Source: Avena insularis
Lineage: Eukaryota; Streptophyta; Magnoliopsida; Poales; Poaceae
Assembly (NCBI GenBank): GCA_023614405.1
Contig: CM042685.1
Location: forward strand, 230,061,661 to 230,125,660
DNA length: 64,000 nucleotides
Direction: 5' to 3'
The notes beneath the pieces are model-generated. The model saw nothing but the letters and a program-made list of their open reading frames with translations. It ran no database searches and was not told the origin of the DNA. Position 1 is the stretch's first letter; every line of letters begins with the position of its first letter. This document shows positions 11,701-22,459 of the stretch, piece after piece. The position numbers and the translations under genes were made by a program.

Positions 11701-13381
11701 CTTGGTTACAAAGGGTCTTTGAACTCCGGGTTCCGTGAAGGAGACGTTCTGGGTTCTTGGTGCCGTGAAGTAGAACTTAATGTTCCGAGTAGGAGACCTT
11801 GTGAGTTCCTCGACTTCGATTATCGAAGGCAGACTTGGTTCAACTTTGGTGCGGTCTTCTTGTGATACCGTGTTTCCTTTGCAATGTTCTGGATCAACAA
11901 GAATATCTTGTCTTCACCTCACACACACACACCCTTGATGTAGATCTTGTAGAGGTTGGCATGAGCTGGATCTTACAAAATACACTACACGAGAGGCGTG
12001 GGCCAACTCGTCATGTACTCGAACAAGTAGTAGCAACCGCCGAGCAACCAAAGGCCATGGAGACGACTGGAACGGGGACATGTGTCCACGGCGACGCACG
12101 CGCGCATGGAGCAAAGGGTGGCCAGAGCTTCGGGGACGCGGCAGTCGCTGCAGGAGGACGTCGGATGAGCTTGCAGCAAAAACATCGGGCGTCCAGGGCC
12201 AGGTCGAAGTCACGGGAAGGCCTTCTGCAGGGGAGGCGCAAGTCAAGGACGACAACGGCCGGGAAGGAGTGTACCGACGGGAGACGGTGGTGGCCGTCCT
12301 TGCTGCACTCGCGCGGGCGGAGGAGGCGCTCGAGGGCGTGGCGGCCGGGGGAACACGAGGAGAGGCAGAGGAAGATCAGGGCCAGAGGCGTTGATAGCCG
12401 GCAGTTTTCGGGACACGTGCGGCGCCGGACGGAGGAGGCAGACGCGAGGTGAGGGAGAGGCGACGCTAGGGAAGCAGAGGACGGCGCAGCGGGGAGGCTC
12501 GAGGTCGGCGAGGCTTGGGGAGGAGAAGCAGAGGCGCAGAGGGGGGCCCTGCGGAGAGGAGCGTGGAAGCCGAGAGGGAGGGGCCATCGCCATCCGGCGG
12601 GACAAGCTCAGGCGGCCGGCTCGGAGGAGGCGACGCTGGGACGCGGGGAGACGACGGCAGGGGCTCGCTTCCTGGCGGCAGTGGCGCTTAAGGAGGGAGA
12701 AGGCGCGGGTTGGGGATCGAGGAAGGACAGCAGGTGGCTTCGACGGGTGGTTGGGGCGTCTGGCCAGGATTGACCGAGTGGGTGCGTGAGAGGTGGCCAA
12801 CGGGGTGGTTCTGGGTGGGGCCAAGCAGAAGAGTGGAGAGAGGAGCAGGGCTAGGAGCGTGCGTGTGGTGTGCTACAGGCGGCGGCGGGTGGAGGGAGTG
12901 GCTTGGGGATCTGGTGGGATGTGGGGTGGGACTAGGGTTAGGGTTTCCTGGGGTTGTAGGCCGACAGCTGGCTGGGCCTTTGGGCCTGGTCGGTGACGGC
13001 CTCCCCCAGTAAAAAAAATAGTTTTATTTTTATTTAGATTATTTTTAATAGAGTTTGGCAAATAGATTTGACAAAGAAATTATTATAGAAAAGCCTGGGA
13101 TTTGATTTGAAAGAAAGAAGGGGAATAATGTCAAACAAAAATAGGTTTTCGCAAAAAATACTTTTATGAACAAACATGTATGATGATGTGTAACATAAAG
13201 ACAGACGATTTTCTAGTAATGGTTTTACCAGGGTGCTACACCATGACTGCCACCATCATGAGTTCCTCATCTTCAGAAAAGGCATCTTCGCAAAATTGTC
13301 GTGCCAAGCTTCAGCCGGCGACTCATTTCGTCATGGGGATATGCAAGAGAGATGGTGAAAGTGAAGTAGACGAGGAGGCAT
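8796..13381 (-). pseudogene. PIF/Harbinger transposase (ALP1-like), split by a 3.9-kb insertion
   Basis: On the minus strand, 9094-8796 reads RFRMHHPLFLTIARG, then GLHPYQKLTSAFGILAYVTS, DLIDEY (followed by a stop), RFVHVVIEVFGGLYLRYPN and DIARLL. These are the ordered N-terminal motifs of PIF/Harbinger transposases. 9307-9107 adds the upstream HRGSLLGRQYL segment. Just across the insertion at 13241-13300 the frame gives SEDEELMMVAVM, the acidic start typical of the family. The catalytic DDE core is missing because the gene ends at 8796 against the Copia LTR remnant. Stops and the insertion make it dead. A possible ATG lies at 13381 but the frame between is not clean. Confidence 0.75.
9333..13240 (-). 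mobile_element. Probable solo LTR (3.9 kb), TGTAACACCC..GGGTGCTACA, target duplication CCATG
   Basis: The element begins TGTAACACCC at 9333 and ends GGGTGCTACA at 13240, imperfect inverted termini typical of LTRs. It is flanked by perfect 5-bp duplications CCATG (9328-9332 and 13241-13245), and the flanks join into one transposase frame. No gag or pol is visible. Read from the minus strand it ends ..ctgagggtgttaca, like the 3' end of an LTR, and has a GC-rich transcribed part at about 12000-12990, so I infer minus orientation. Long ORFs in the GC-rich part on both strands are compositional. A full non-autonomous element without internal LTRs is the alternative. Confidence 0.75.
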
Positions 13382-14490
13382 AGTCAAGATTGTGAGAGAT
13401 ATGAGAGATGGTTAAGTATATATAGATCTAAAAACTAATTGTCGAAGAACTAGCCTCTAGAGAGGTAGCCGCTGGGTTTCAAATGGTAGTTATATAAAAA
13501 TCTTAAAATGTAAAATATGGGAATGTTTTAAGGGAACTGCTGGGTTGGGCAATTTTTAGGAAGGGGGGGATTTCTAGAGGAGTCCAAGATTTTGAGATAC
13601 ATGGAAAAAATTTGGAGAACAATTGAACTTGCTCTAAGCATCTTTTCTTAGGAGCAACCACATATTTCATCAATCGAAAAACAAGTTACTTTAAGCAACA
13701 CCCGTAGAAACTAAGAGACAAACCGGAATAAAATGATTGTCCTGAATTCGCAAATAAAATTCTAAGACACCGAAAAATACAAAACAATCCCTAGGGTTTC
13801 CTGCAACCACTGAAGCCATTGGTCACCGCCCAACTCTAGTGTCATCGAGACAGACACCGAAAGAGATGCCGAGCTTCCACCATTGCAAGATTCAAAAAAG
13901 CATATTCACCAACGAGACTTTGTGAGCCGATGAATCTACTATACGCAATGAGTCACATGTCAATGTGGCACGTCTATCGAGGACGTCCTCGTGCTATCTT
14001 GGACCAAGATCTATTACCTCCCATCAGTGAAGCCGGGCAAGAACAGCAAACCCACCACCTGCATCCTTGATTTTGAGAAGCCACCACTCCAAGTCACCAA
14101 CGTCGTCGTATATAACAACGAACACCAACGATAGACCGAGAAACAGATCTCGCTAGATCTGAAGAAAGACGAGAATACCAAGCTGTCGATCTGAAGGATC
14201 GACCCGGCACATATCGCCATCAACTCTGAGACACCGCCATGAAGATCACCGCTTGTGTAGGAGCAGAGTTAAGACAGATTTATTTGTCCGAAACCCGCTC
14301 TCACCACACCAACGGTGCACTGCACCACAGCAGAGAGAGAGAGCGCGCGCTCTAAGCATCTGTCCGGGTGCTGCCAACGAGAGATACTGCTACGAGGTTC
14401 GTAGTATCCAGCAAATTGGCCAAGCTGGTAACAAATCCATACAATAATGGAGATCATGTGCGTACATATAGTGGTAACAAATCCCAAGGA
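13382..14490. other. Gene-free stretch, probably transposon-derived
   Basis: Up to about 13640 this looks like the upstream region of the PIF transposase pseudogene (AT-rich, no ORF). 13640-14270 is moderately GC-rich, with cctagggtttcctgcaacc and gatcgacccggcacat-type sequence resembling rearranged repeat DNA. I see no reading frame, RNA gene or clear termini in it. Confidence 0.35.
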
Positions 14491-14551
14491 ACCTAATACT
14501 CTAGAAATAAGTGATTTATGTTTATTTAGATTTTCATGTTGAACCTAATAA

Positions 14552-14759
14552 TCCTTCCGCTTAGAAATAAGTGACTTGTATTTATCTAAATTCACATATT
14601 ATAACATATTTTAGTATATAGATACAAACAAATCTAGACAAACTCAAGTCAATTATTTATCTACATCCGTATGTATCTAAACGTATTTACATATTTCATT
14701 AGTGTATAGATATATATGATAGACAAACCCAAGTCAATTATACTTTTGGACGGAGGGAG
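14552..14759. mobile_element. Stowaway-type MITE
   Basis: The right end is ggacggagggag followed by TA at 14760-14761. The left end is a degraded ccttccgcttagaaataagtg after a TA-rich site. The inner arms (aataagtgacttg on the left, caagtcaatta on the right) are roughly inverted. It has no coding capacity. A second partial start (actctagaaataagtgattt) lies about 55 bp upstream, suggesting an older overlapping copy. Confidence 0.6.
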
Positions 14760-14785
14760 TACCTCTCTGAGAACTAAAACACGCT

Positions 14786-14999
14786 CTCCCTCCATCCCAA
14801 GAAAAGGATGTCACAAATTTGTCTAAATTTAGACACATCTAATCACTATTTATTGATACATCTAAATTTAGACAAATCTACAACATATCTAATGCTGACT
14901 GAAATAGGGTCACACTTAACAGAACTTGGTTCCAGCACAAAATGTAAACATATCCGTCCAGTCACATTAAAACAACTTCAAACGATAAATTTAGATAAA
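14786..14999. mobile_element. Partial Stowaway-type MITE next to the DUF6598-type gene end
   Basis: ctccctccatcccaagaaaa at 14786 is a Stowaway-like left terminus, with inner repeats of the caaatttgtctaaatttaga kind. No matching right terminus is seen before the stop codon of the minus-strand gene at 15000-15002. The MITE remnant therefore probably forms that gene's 3' untranslated region. Confidence 0.45.
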
Positions 15000-17900
15000 T
15001 TATACAGGCACCGCTGCCCAAGTCACCTTAACAAGGATAGATGCAAACTCGAGATTTATGTGATGGCTTGCATACCCATTTAGCTTTGCTTCGAATGAAC
15101 AATTGCGCTCAATATTACTGTTAGAACCTTTGGAACCAATCTTGAACTTCAAACCCAACACAGTATCCAATGTGACAGCAATCACAAACCTTCTTAAGCC
15201 ACGCGATTCACTGACAGTGCCATGATAAAGCTGAAATTCTTTGTGTACCTCATGTACCTCCACCAAAGAAATAATGGAGCTGAGAGATAAATCAAAACCA
15301 GTCTGCACATCTGATATGGCAACTTCTACTACGGCCCCGACTGCATAACTAACAAGTGCAGATGACATGTCAACTGCGCCACAATTTCCATCAATGCGAA
15401 TTTCTAGTGGTCGTGATGCCATGTGTAGTCCATTAAATTCTGATATTCCATCTATCAATTGTAGATCCTCAGTTTCCTTGTCTCCATTCTTGATTCTCAT
15501 GTCAAACTCAAGTAGAACATCACAAGACAATGCGATGCCTCGTTTAGGGCCCGTCATTTCGATGATTGAACCCTGCAAATTATTAGTAGTAGTAGCTCTT
15601 GGTAGCAAATAAGAATTATCTGAAGCTAATGCATTCCTTGCTCGCCATGTGACAACAGATCTTAAATAATGATAAAGCACAGATCCTAAACCATCAAAAA
15701 CAAATAATAGGACTTCACATAAACTCAAAACATTCACGAAATCAAACATAATAAAAACTTTCAGGTCCCAGATATCCACTAGGAGTTATTAGACATGCAA
15801 ATATGCTCACTCTGCGGAAGACCTGTCCACATCAGCGAAGCGCAGGTCTGTGAGGCAGTAACAAATAAAGTGCAATTTTGCTAATAGCCATTTCAGAATT
15901 TGTACATAACCCGTGCTCCTGTCCTGATCAATCCAGAGAAAGTAGGATGGCAGGGTGTGAGTAGTGCAGTTTTAATCTGAACCTCCCAATTAAATTCAGG
16001 TGTTTGTGGGTGATGGTGATGTGGACGAATAAATTCTGCAAACATTTTGCAGCAGCCGAAAGGGATTGATATACTTCTGCAACTACTCCAGAGTTTTTCT
16101 CCCCAATTTCATATAAATATGTAAAAGTTCGGCCAATATATATTTTATATTAGGGAGTGTCTAATAATAAAGCAAGACCAAGGACACTTTGATCACGACA
16201 TACCCTTTCTCCATCCCATGTAATCAACACTCTATCAAAGCATTTATTATTTAGAGGAGATTAAGTGGTTGTAGTATGCCATCAGAAGTAAGTAAGTTCA
16301 CCTCCTGCACGATGATGGGATCATCCCTGCTACGCTTGAAAACATAATTAAGCATGTAGTCAACTTCATCCCGTGCTGCTATGTAGCCATATAACTGTAT
16401 TGAGCCACTGTTGATTGGAGTTTTAGCTAACTTCAGTGAGAAAATCTGCATCATGTTACATGGGATTTCATATCCAGCCATTGGATCCAACAGAGCTTCA
16501 CCAAAGTTCACATACAGCATTGCAGGTTGTTAGTTTATAAATTTGATAAATAAATGTTATAAAGTAAACTATGCTTTGCCACATACAATTATAAGGCATG
16601 CCAGCAGGTAGCCAATGGTTACTAGGGTATGAGTACAGAATAGTGTACAAGAATAATAACGAGATGACTTTGGGTGTGGGCAAGATAATAAAAAATTAAA
16701 AACAGTTAAACCATACCCACTTAACGAGATAGCGATTTTACACAGTGTTTGTCTTGTCATTTTCCTGGGTTGCATTCACTATTTGTTATGCCAAAATGGA
16801 GGTCGTCTATCCAAATACAACTCGCTTTGCTTCATTGCTTCACTGCTGCTTCGCAATGCACACACGTCAAGTGCTCGACAAAAGGGCAGAGTTTCTATAC
16901 TGTCTTATATGCCTTTAGCATCAGCCATTCAGTTGGTAGATGCAATTTTCAGAAATCTAACATGTTTGAATACTGCATATTATGAGGAAGTGTTGATTTC
17001 AAACATCTAACATATTTGAATGCCATAGCCCACAAGTATTGTTCATTTTCCTGCTTAGGCGTGGCAACATTTTGATGATGGAAGATTGGATTTGTACTCT
17101 TACAAGTAATGACAATATCTAACTATTTTCATCTCCTCGTATATTTTCCTTCTTCCAGAAATTATAAACATTACCATGTATGTATAGGCACTTGCATACC
17201 AAAATCTGGGTTCTGGTAGTCGCTGAAATTACCATATATAATTTAGCAGGGGTATATTTCACTTTAAAGCAATCTCAAGACTAAATGACACTGTAACATC
17301 TGAATTACGTGGGCTATCCAGTTTCTTCGAGTTATTGGATTGGTGACAAAGCTGGAATTTCCCTCCGCTTTTGAAGTTTTGCCAAAGCTACTAACATCTG
17401 AATCTGCTATTATGCTTGCACTGTAATTTCTCGGAAGATGAATTTTTTTCCATGTAGCAAACTCTCTTGCTTCATTCAGAGAAAGGGAGTTTCAGGGGAG
17501 CAAAGGGAAGAATGATAATGTAGTTAGATAGTATGAGGAAGTAAATATCTGGAAGCACCAAGATAAAGAAGTGAGCTTGTCATTAGCTCTCCCAATTCAG
17601 TGTGCATTCGATCCTATATACATGGGTAGAACCTATAGGTTTTGTTTTATTTAAACCAATTACCTGCACGAATACACTGACTTGAATAACTATGTTGTGA
17701 ATTAGATATTGAAGTTATGCTTGTTGTTAATTTAATCTAAGAGAGATGTCTGTTGTTATTGGACCAGCAAAGGAATGGATATTCAGAGTATTTCTGTTTC
17801 AATTTTTTGGTATCGCGAACATGCTATTTTAACCAGCAATTCAGTTGTATGTTTAGGTAAACCACGTCCAGCAATTCAGTTGTATGTTTGGGTAAACCAC

Positions 17901-18646
17901 GTCTTGTTCTACATAGTTAAATCCGTTGCAATATGCATGCTTCTCCTTTAGATATGCATGACATTTCATGTATAATAGATAGTTTTTCTAATGATTCGAC
18001 AGATTCCCGATGCAACGCACAGGCACTTGTCCTATCTAATACTCCCTCCATCCCAAGGCTTAAGGCCTATAATTTTTTTGAAAAGTCAAACCATGTAAAG
18101 TTTGACCAAACTTTTAGAAAAAACTATCAAAAACTATTATATTATATATATATACCATGTGAAAATATGTTTCATAATGTATGAAAGGGTATGAATTACG
18201 TATTGTAAATATTAATATTTTCTCTAAAAACTTGGTCAAACTTTAGCTAGTTTGACTTTTGAAAAAAGTTACATGTCTTAAGCCTTGAAACGGAGGTAGT
18301 AGAAAAGAATGGACAGTACCTCTAGATTCTTATTATGGATCGGAGGGAGTAATAAGAATAGGGCTGCTGAATGTCCTAGAAACAAATAAAAAATAATAAA
18401 ATTAGGAATAGATTTGTATTACTTACTCTCTGTGCGGTTATGAATGTCAAAATGGTAATACTTTTCCCAATATGACTTTCCCTTGTATACAGTACCATCA
18501 CGGTGGCTGCTCCCCCAGATGATTGGCAGGTAATATAAATCTTCGGTTAATGCTCTTGTCGGCACCATGGGTTTGCTCCTCTCTGCTGCCTTCTTCATGT
18601 CTACTTTATCCATGCCATGTATGGCGGCAGAACAGCAGAAGCGCAT
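15000..18646 (-). CDS. DUF6598-type protein gene, three exons
   Basis: Three exons can be joined in phase. Exon 1 is about 18646-18427: RALTEDLYYLPIIWGS, ending HFDIHNRTE, with a consensus GTAAGT donor at 18426-18421. Exon 2 is 16495-16302: LLDPMAGYEIPC, QIFSLKLAKTP, SGSIQLYGYIAARDEVD, RSRDDP, with acceptor AG at 16497-16496 and donor GTGAAC. Exon 3 is 15572-15000: GSIIEMTGPKRGIALSCDVL, EFDMRIKNGD, GFDLSLSS, stop TAA at 15002-15000, with acceptor TTTGCAG. Exon 1 ends in phase 1 and exon 2 opens with two bases. Exon 2 ends and exon 3 begins in phase 0. The motif order matches the DUF6598 family of grasses, whose molecular function I do not know. The start is uncertain: 18646 is the first ATG in the exon 1 frame and more exons may lie upstream. 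No stop was seen inside the joined frame. Confidence 0.65.
17834..17903. repeat. 35-bp tandem duplication in intron 1
   Basis: cagcaattcagttgtatgtt and the following 15 bases occur twice back to back (17834-17868 and 17869-17903) with one a/g difference. The pair lies in the first intron of the DUF6598-type gene, and no function is apparent. Confidence 0.85.
18042..18299. mobile_element. Stowaway-type MITE in intron 1 of the DUF6598-type gene
   Basis: TA duplications lie at 18040-18041 and 18300-18301. The left end ctccctccatcccaaggctt and right end aagccttgaaacggaggtag are inverted repeats with a few mismatches. The inner arms also pair (agtttgaccaaactttt against cttggtcaaacttt), so the transcript could fold into a long hairpin. 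It is 258 bp with no ORF. Confidence 0.85.
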
Positions 18647-18905
18647 CAAATCCAGCAGATTCCTCTCACTTCCAGGTTCCAAAGATGAGCATAAAAATGT
18701 CAATCTTAGCCTCCGGCTCAAATAAGATGTATGCTACTATCGTCAGAAATAAAACGGTAACTCAAAAGTACCAAAACTCAACGATTTCAACTTATATCCC
18801 AACAAATATCAACTCCTTTTTCTTTCTAAGAGACGGCCATCGTTTGATGTAAAAATTGTTTTATTTTCCTTCCTTCCGAATAAGATCTTCAGAAAGCAGA
18901 ATCGA

Positions 18906-19072
18906 TCAGCATCCAGATCCAAAAATTGGTCAGAGTCCCGATCCAAAATTAATCCAAAATTAGATCCAAAAATTGGCCAGAATCCACATCCAAAAATTGA
19001 CCAGAATCCAGATCCAAAAATTGGCCAGAATACAGATCCAAACATTGGTAAGAATCAGATCCGAAAAAAAAC
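18906..19072. repeat. Minisatellite, unit about 24 bp (ccagatccaaaaattggcca)
   Basis: Six or so imperfect copies of gatccaaaaattggccagaa run in tandem, some shortened by a few bases. They lie upstream of exon 1 of the DUF6598-type gene. On the minus strand the repeat is open and would encode repeated Phe/Gly/Ile/Trp-rich units, but nothing supports its translation. Confidence 0.8.
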
Positions 19073-19632
19073 ATGGTAATCAAGATACATGGCCGATACT
19101 TACGGCTTTAATGGAACATCTCGTCGGGCAAGCGCTGGAAACAACCAACGAGGCAGACCAGAGGCGACTCTGCCGACGCTTCCAATGGGTGAGAGTCTCT
19201 GCATCTCTTTTCAGTGGGCGGACTGCGAGGTGCGATCTATGGGGGAAAGATTAACGGCCAACTCACTATATCTATCTATAATAAAGCACGAAGCGTTTCT
19301 CCCGGTTTAACATTTTTTTAGACCGATTTGTCTCTCTCGATCCGGAAATATTACCTACAGTAGCACGTATAAGTCAAATTTTACCATTGCCTAGCATCTC
19401 ATCTAGAATTTGAGAGACAAAATCGATTTATTAGATCTCTAGCCCTAGACGGTTTTCAGCGCAGCGGAGGAAAAGCGGCAACGTGGAGCCAGCCTGGCTC
19501 CTGCAGGCAGTCCCCTCCGGCCACGTCGTTCTCGCTTCATCGTCGATGCCTGTTCTGGAACAAGGTGGCTCATGACGTCGGCGTCAGGGCCCTGGTTGTC
19601 CCAATCTAGCCTCGAAGTCAAGAGTAGAATCC

Positions 19633-19930
19633 ATGTACGATGAGGAGGCTCCATGGCTTAAGAAACTTCCTCCCGTCGACCCATCGACCCATCAAGAAAT
19701 CCAGATATCAACCAAGGTGTCTGATGAGCGTCGGAGAAAACTCCATGCCGCCGATCGCATGGCACGGGATCTCCTGGGTGACGTGCTCTCTCACCTCCCG
19801 CACCTCGTGGACTACGCCACCTATGCGCAGCCTGTGCCAAACTCTTTGCCCCGGCCATTGTTCCACTGGATTGCCCTTCCGAACGGCGTCACGTACGTCG
19901 CCCCTGACATTGTGTTTGATGTTTTTATTA
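19633..19930 (+). pseudogene. F-box-like N-terminal fragment
   Basis: The frame reads MARDLLGDVLSHLPHLVDYA, then PLFHWIALPNGVTYVAPD. That order (LL..VLSHLP.LVD followed by PL.W.ALP.G) resembles grass F-box proteins with a kelch or DUF295-type C-terminus. The usual W between the two halves is lost and the frame is cut by a MITE at 19931. It lies inside a Helitron-like unit, consistent with capture. The match is weak and made from memory. Confidence 0.35.
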
Positions 19931-20055
19931 CTCCATCCGTCACATATTAGTTGACTTGGATTTGTCTAAATTCAAATGTATCTAGCACTATAACATTGTC
20001 TAGATACATCTGAATCTAGCCAAATTCAAGTCAGCTAATATGGGTTTTGAGGGAG
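19931..20055. mobile_element. Stowaway-type MITE
   Basis: TA duplications lie at 19929-19930 and 20056-20057. The left end is ctccatccgtcacatattag and the right end is ctaatatgggttttgaggga followed by g. The inner arms gttgacttggatttgtctaa and ctagccaaattcaagtcagc are inverted. It is about 125 bp and is inserted in the F-box-like fragment. Confidence 0.8.
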
Positions 20056-20507
20056 TAATTAATTTATCATTCTAGATTACCACCATGTTGACTTCTAGGA
20101 GTTGGTTATTCTCGGGAAATTCCACCGTTTGTTTTCTACAAACAGAATTCATTCGCTTTCTCACGTTGGTCCTCGGGTCCTCACAATGAGCTGAGCACAT
20201 GCATATGCGTATGACCTTCGCGCCAATGTTTTTGTTTTCAGTGCGTATGGCTGACGGGACTGGAGAAGATGCCAACGACGCAAAAGGAGGAGCAACAAAG
20301 TGAGTCGTGTCTAGCTAGCCGCATATCACCAGCATGCTTCATTGAACGTATAGGAGGAGGCAATTGTATGTGTGTTTGAAATGTTAATTCTTATAGTTAA
20401 AGGGTGGATGGGGTATTAAATAAAGCTGTATAGTTTTAACAGCATGGTTACATGCATTTTGTGAATGTTAAATCTTATAGATGAATGTTAAATCTTATAG
20501 ATGACTG

Positions 20508-21164
20508 TCAGATTATTTTTGCTCATGTAGCTTAGTGAATGATATTTTTTCCCCTATTGTGAATAATTATTTTTAATGGTAGGTTGTGATATGCGGAGTA
20601 CAATCTCGATGTTATGGGGGAGGACTTCACGCCCGTTTTCAGCTTCCCATGTCCGGACTGAAGATTGTTGTAGCTTGTATGTAAACATTACACACTACTC
20701 CCCTATGGACAAAATGGTGAAAGCCTCCGTGAGCTAGATGACTTTAAGATCACTTTTGCTCGTGTAGTTTAGTGGACTATAATTTTTCACTATTGTTGAA
20801 CAATTTTTTTCAATTGTAGGTTGCGCAGAGCTTTCATACATTTGTCGGCACCTTTTTATAAGCTTCGTGTTTCTTTCTTTTTCTCAGTTTGTTTTTAATG
20901 ATAATTAGATTTTTCAAGTAGAGTACTAAAACTGTTATATAATCTCATTAGCGATCTACGGATATATATACTTATTCCAATGATGGAAGAACTTTTTTTT
21001 AGCGATGTCCGCCCCTACCGCGGCTAGAGTGGGCACAAGATGACAACAATGGTGATTCAAAGTCATCGATAAGGTGGCTGGTGGTAGCACGAATAGTAGA
21101 TATTCGGAGTACAATCTTGATGTCATGGTGGAGTACTTCACGCCCGTTTTCAGCTCCCTATGGC
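20508..21164. repeat. Duplicated intron/exon segments inside Helitron-like element 1
   Basis: ttcggagtacaatcttgatg..ttcacgcccgttttcagct at 21101-21156 closely repeats gcggagtacaatctcgatgt..ttcacgcccgttttcagctt at 20594-20648. The preceding intron-like stretch (tttttgctcatgtagcttagtg..aatggtaggttg) at about 20516-20588 has a second copy at about 20754-20825. A 21-bp tandem copy (gaatgttaaatcttatagat plus g) lies at about 20464-20504. The exon-like piece reads YSEYNLDVMVEYFTPVFSS; I do not recognise the parent gene. Confidence 0.7.
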
Positions 21165-21255
21165 CAGCGGACGACATCATTGTTGCAATTGTGTTCAAAA
21201 ATAAGGTATATCTGTATATTTTTTCTTCCATCTCAACGCACAGTCACTTTTCCTA

Positions 21256-22459
21256 TCTATACCTAATAATAAAGGACGAAGTGTTTCTTCCGGTCCAACA
21301 TTTTTTTAAACTGTTTTACCCCTACAAATTTTGTAAATATTATCCACTGTGACACCTGTAAGTCAGATAGCAAGTTATAACAGAATAACAATACTGGCTG
21401 CCGGGCTCAGTTCGAAGGGCCTCGCAAGTTGACGGAATGAAACACGCGCTTTCAGGCTATCTGTTATGGGTCTCAATTAAGTCCGTGAACTTCTAATTAA
21501 ATACTGGGTGTTGCTTAGTGTAAACTAAAGAGAGTAGTTGTATGAAAGAATTGTCCCACCTTGCTCCCTTGGTATGAATTCCACCGGTTTATGTACCCCT
21601 AGAAATCGATAGGATCAGCCGCCTATAAAATAAACAAGCAACATCAACAAATCCTCTTGGAGGTAGAAGAAGGGGCAGCACAAGAGACGGGAGCGCTTTA
21701 GAGAGAGGCGAGCTTGCGGGCGGGATTGAGCGTTTGAAAGTTGAGAGAGCCGACCTGGACAGGCTTTGAATGCGAGGATAGCGCTGTCACTCTACCCAGC
21801 GCTTTGTGGCGCTGTTGTTCGCATCAGACAATGCAACCGCTGTTCCCATCAGACAATGCAAGACTTGACTAGCCATGGGTCATGCGGGGTGTGTTCCTTA
21901 CACTTGCAGAATTGTGAAGGTGAGCAAGGTGCTGCAGGTACAGAAGTTCCATCATGGAGGTTCGTGGGAGTCCAGGCAATGTGTCCTTAGTATGATAAGA
22001 TTGCTACTTCCAAGTCAGTAGGCAAAGAAAATTGTATATGTTTTTACGATCTTCCACTGTTGTTTGGCTACTTGCAACACTTTTTAGACTGTGCGCTACG
22101 ACATGTATGATGCCTTAGGCGGGAACTTGGAAGATTTCCAAGTGAGCCTAATTTTATTTCGATATAAAATATTTATGGTGTACTGGTTTTCCCATGTTAT
22201 TTAGCCAATTTTACATGATATACATGATATTTCGTAATTCTAGATTGCCATGTTGCACATAAAGAAGATTGGAAAATTATGTGCTGAGTTCTTATTTCTC
22301 TTTTGATGTGATTGATGTACAATGCAAGAGAAAATCTAAAATATTTCAAAATATACAAACCAAAAATCTGATAAGATGTTTCGATTGCTAGAAATTATAT
22401 GGTAGTTTTTCTAGATTAAAATATTTTTTAACCGTTGCAACGCACGAGCTTTTTTGCTA
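21256..22459 (+). mobile_element. Helitron-like element 2, abutting element 1
   Basis: It opens TCTATACCTAATAATAAAGG at 21256, related over about 60 bp to the start of element 1 (both continue acgaag.gtttct.ccggt..aacattttttta). It closes with gttgcaacgcacgagctttt and ttgcta near 22459, close to grass Helitron 3' termini. Inside are exon-like bits such as VRYDMYDALGGNLEDFQ, bounded by tttttag and a gtgagc donor at about 22084-22143, and a stretch at 21660-22010 with host-like codons. There is no Rep/helicase. I infer a non-autonomous unit with captured fragments. Confidence 0.45.

Larger units (their letters stand above)
19271..21255 (+). mobile_element. Helitron-like element 1, non-autonomous, with captured gene pieces
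   Basis: The left end TCTATCTATAATAAAGCACG at 19271 lies directly after an A. The right end carries caacgcacagtcacttttcc (about 21233-21252), resembling grass Helitron 3' ends (caacgcacgggca..). The left terminus recurs in related form at 21256, exactly where this unit would stop. Inside are an F-box-like coding fragment, a Stowaway insertion, and duplicated intron/exon pieces. No Rep/helicase is present. The terminal CTRRT signal is not clean, so the boundaries are inferred. Confidence 0.45.

Noticed and set aside
11835..12824. Several long overlapping ORFs on both strands
   Set aside because: They lie in the GC-rich transcribed part of the probable solo LTR, overlap one another in four frames and are low-complexity Arg/Pro/Ala-rich.
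16498..16520. Exon 2 starting at the ATG at 16520 with a mutated acceptor (ctgcaa)
   Set aside because: A canonical AG at 16496-16497 gives the correct phase with exon 1 and needs no broken splice site.
16158..18039. A third Helitron: tctaataataaagcaagacc at about 16160 and a gcaacgcacaggcacttgtc end at about 18013-18039
   Set aside because: The interval would contain exon 2 of the DUF6598-type gene, which joins exons 1 and 3 in phase and so is original to the gene; the 5' match is short. The 3' end may still be an old Helitron relic.
18809..19045. Minus-strand ORF with repeated FGS/FW units
   Set aside because: It is a translation of the minisatellite; no ATG context, splice sites or homology support it.
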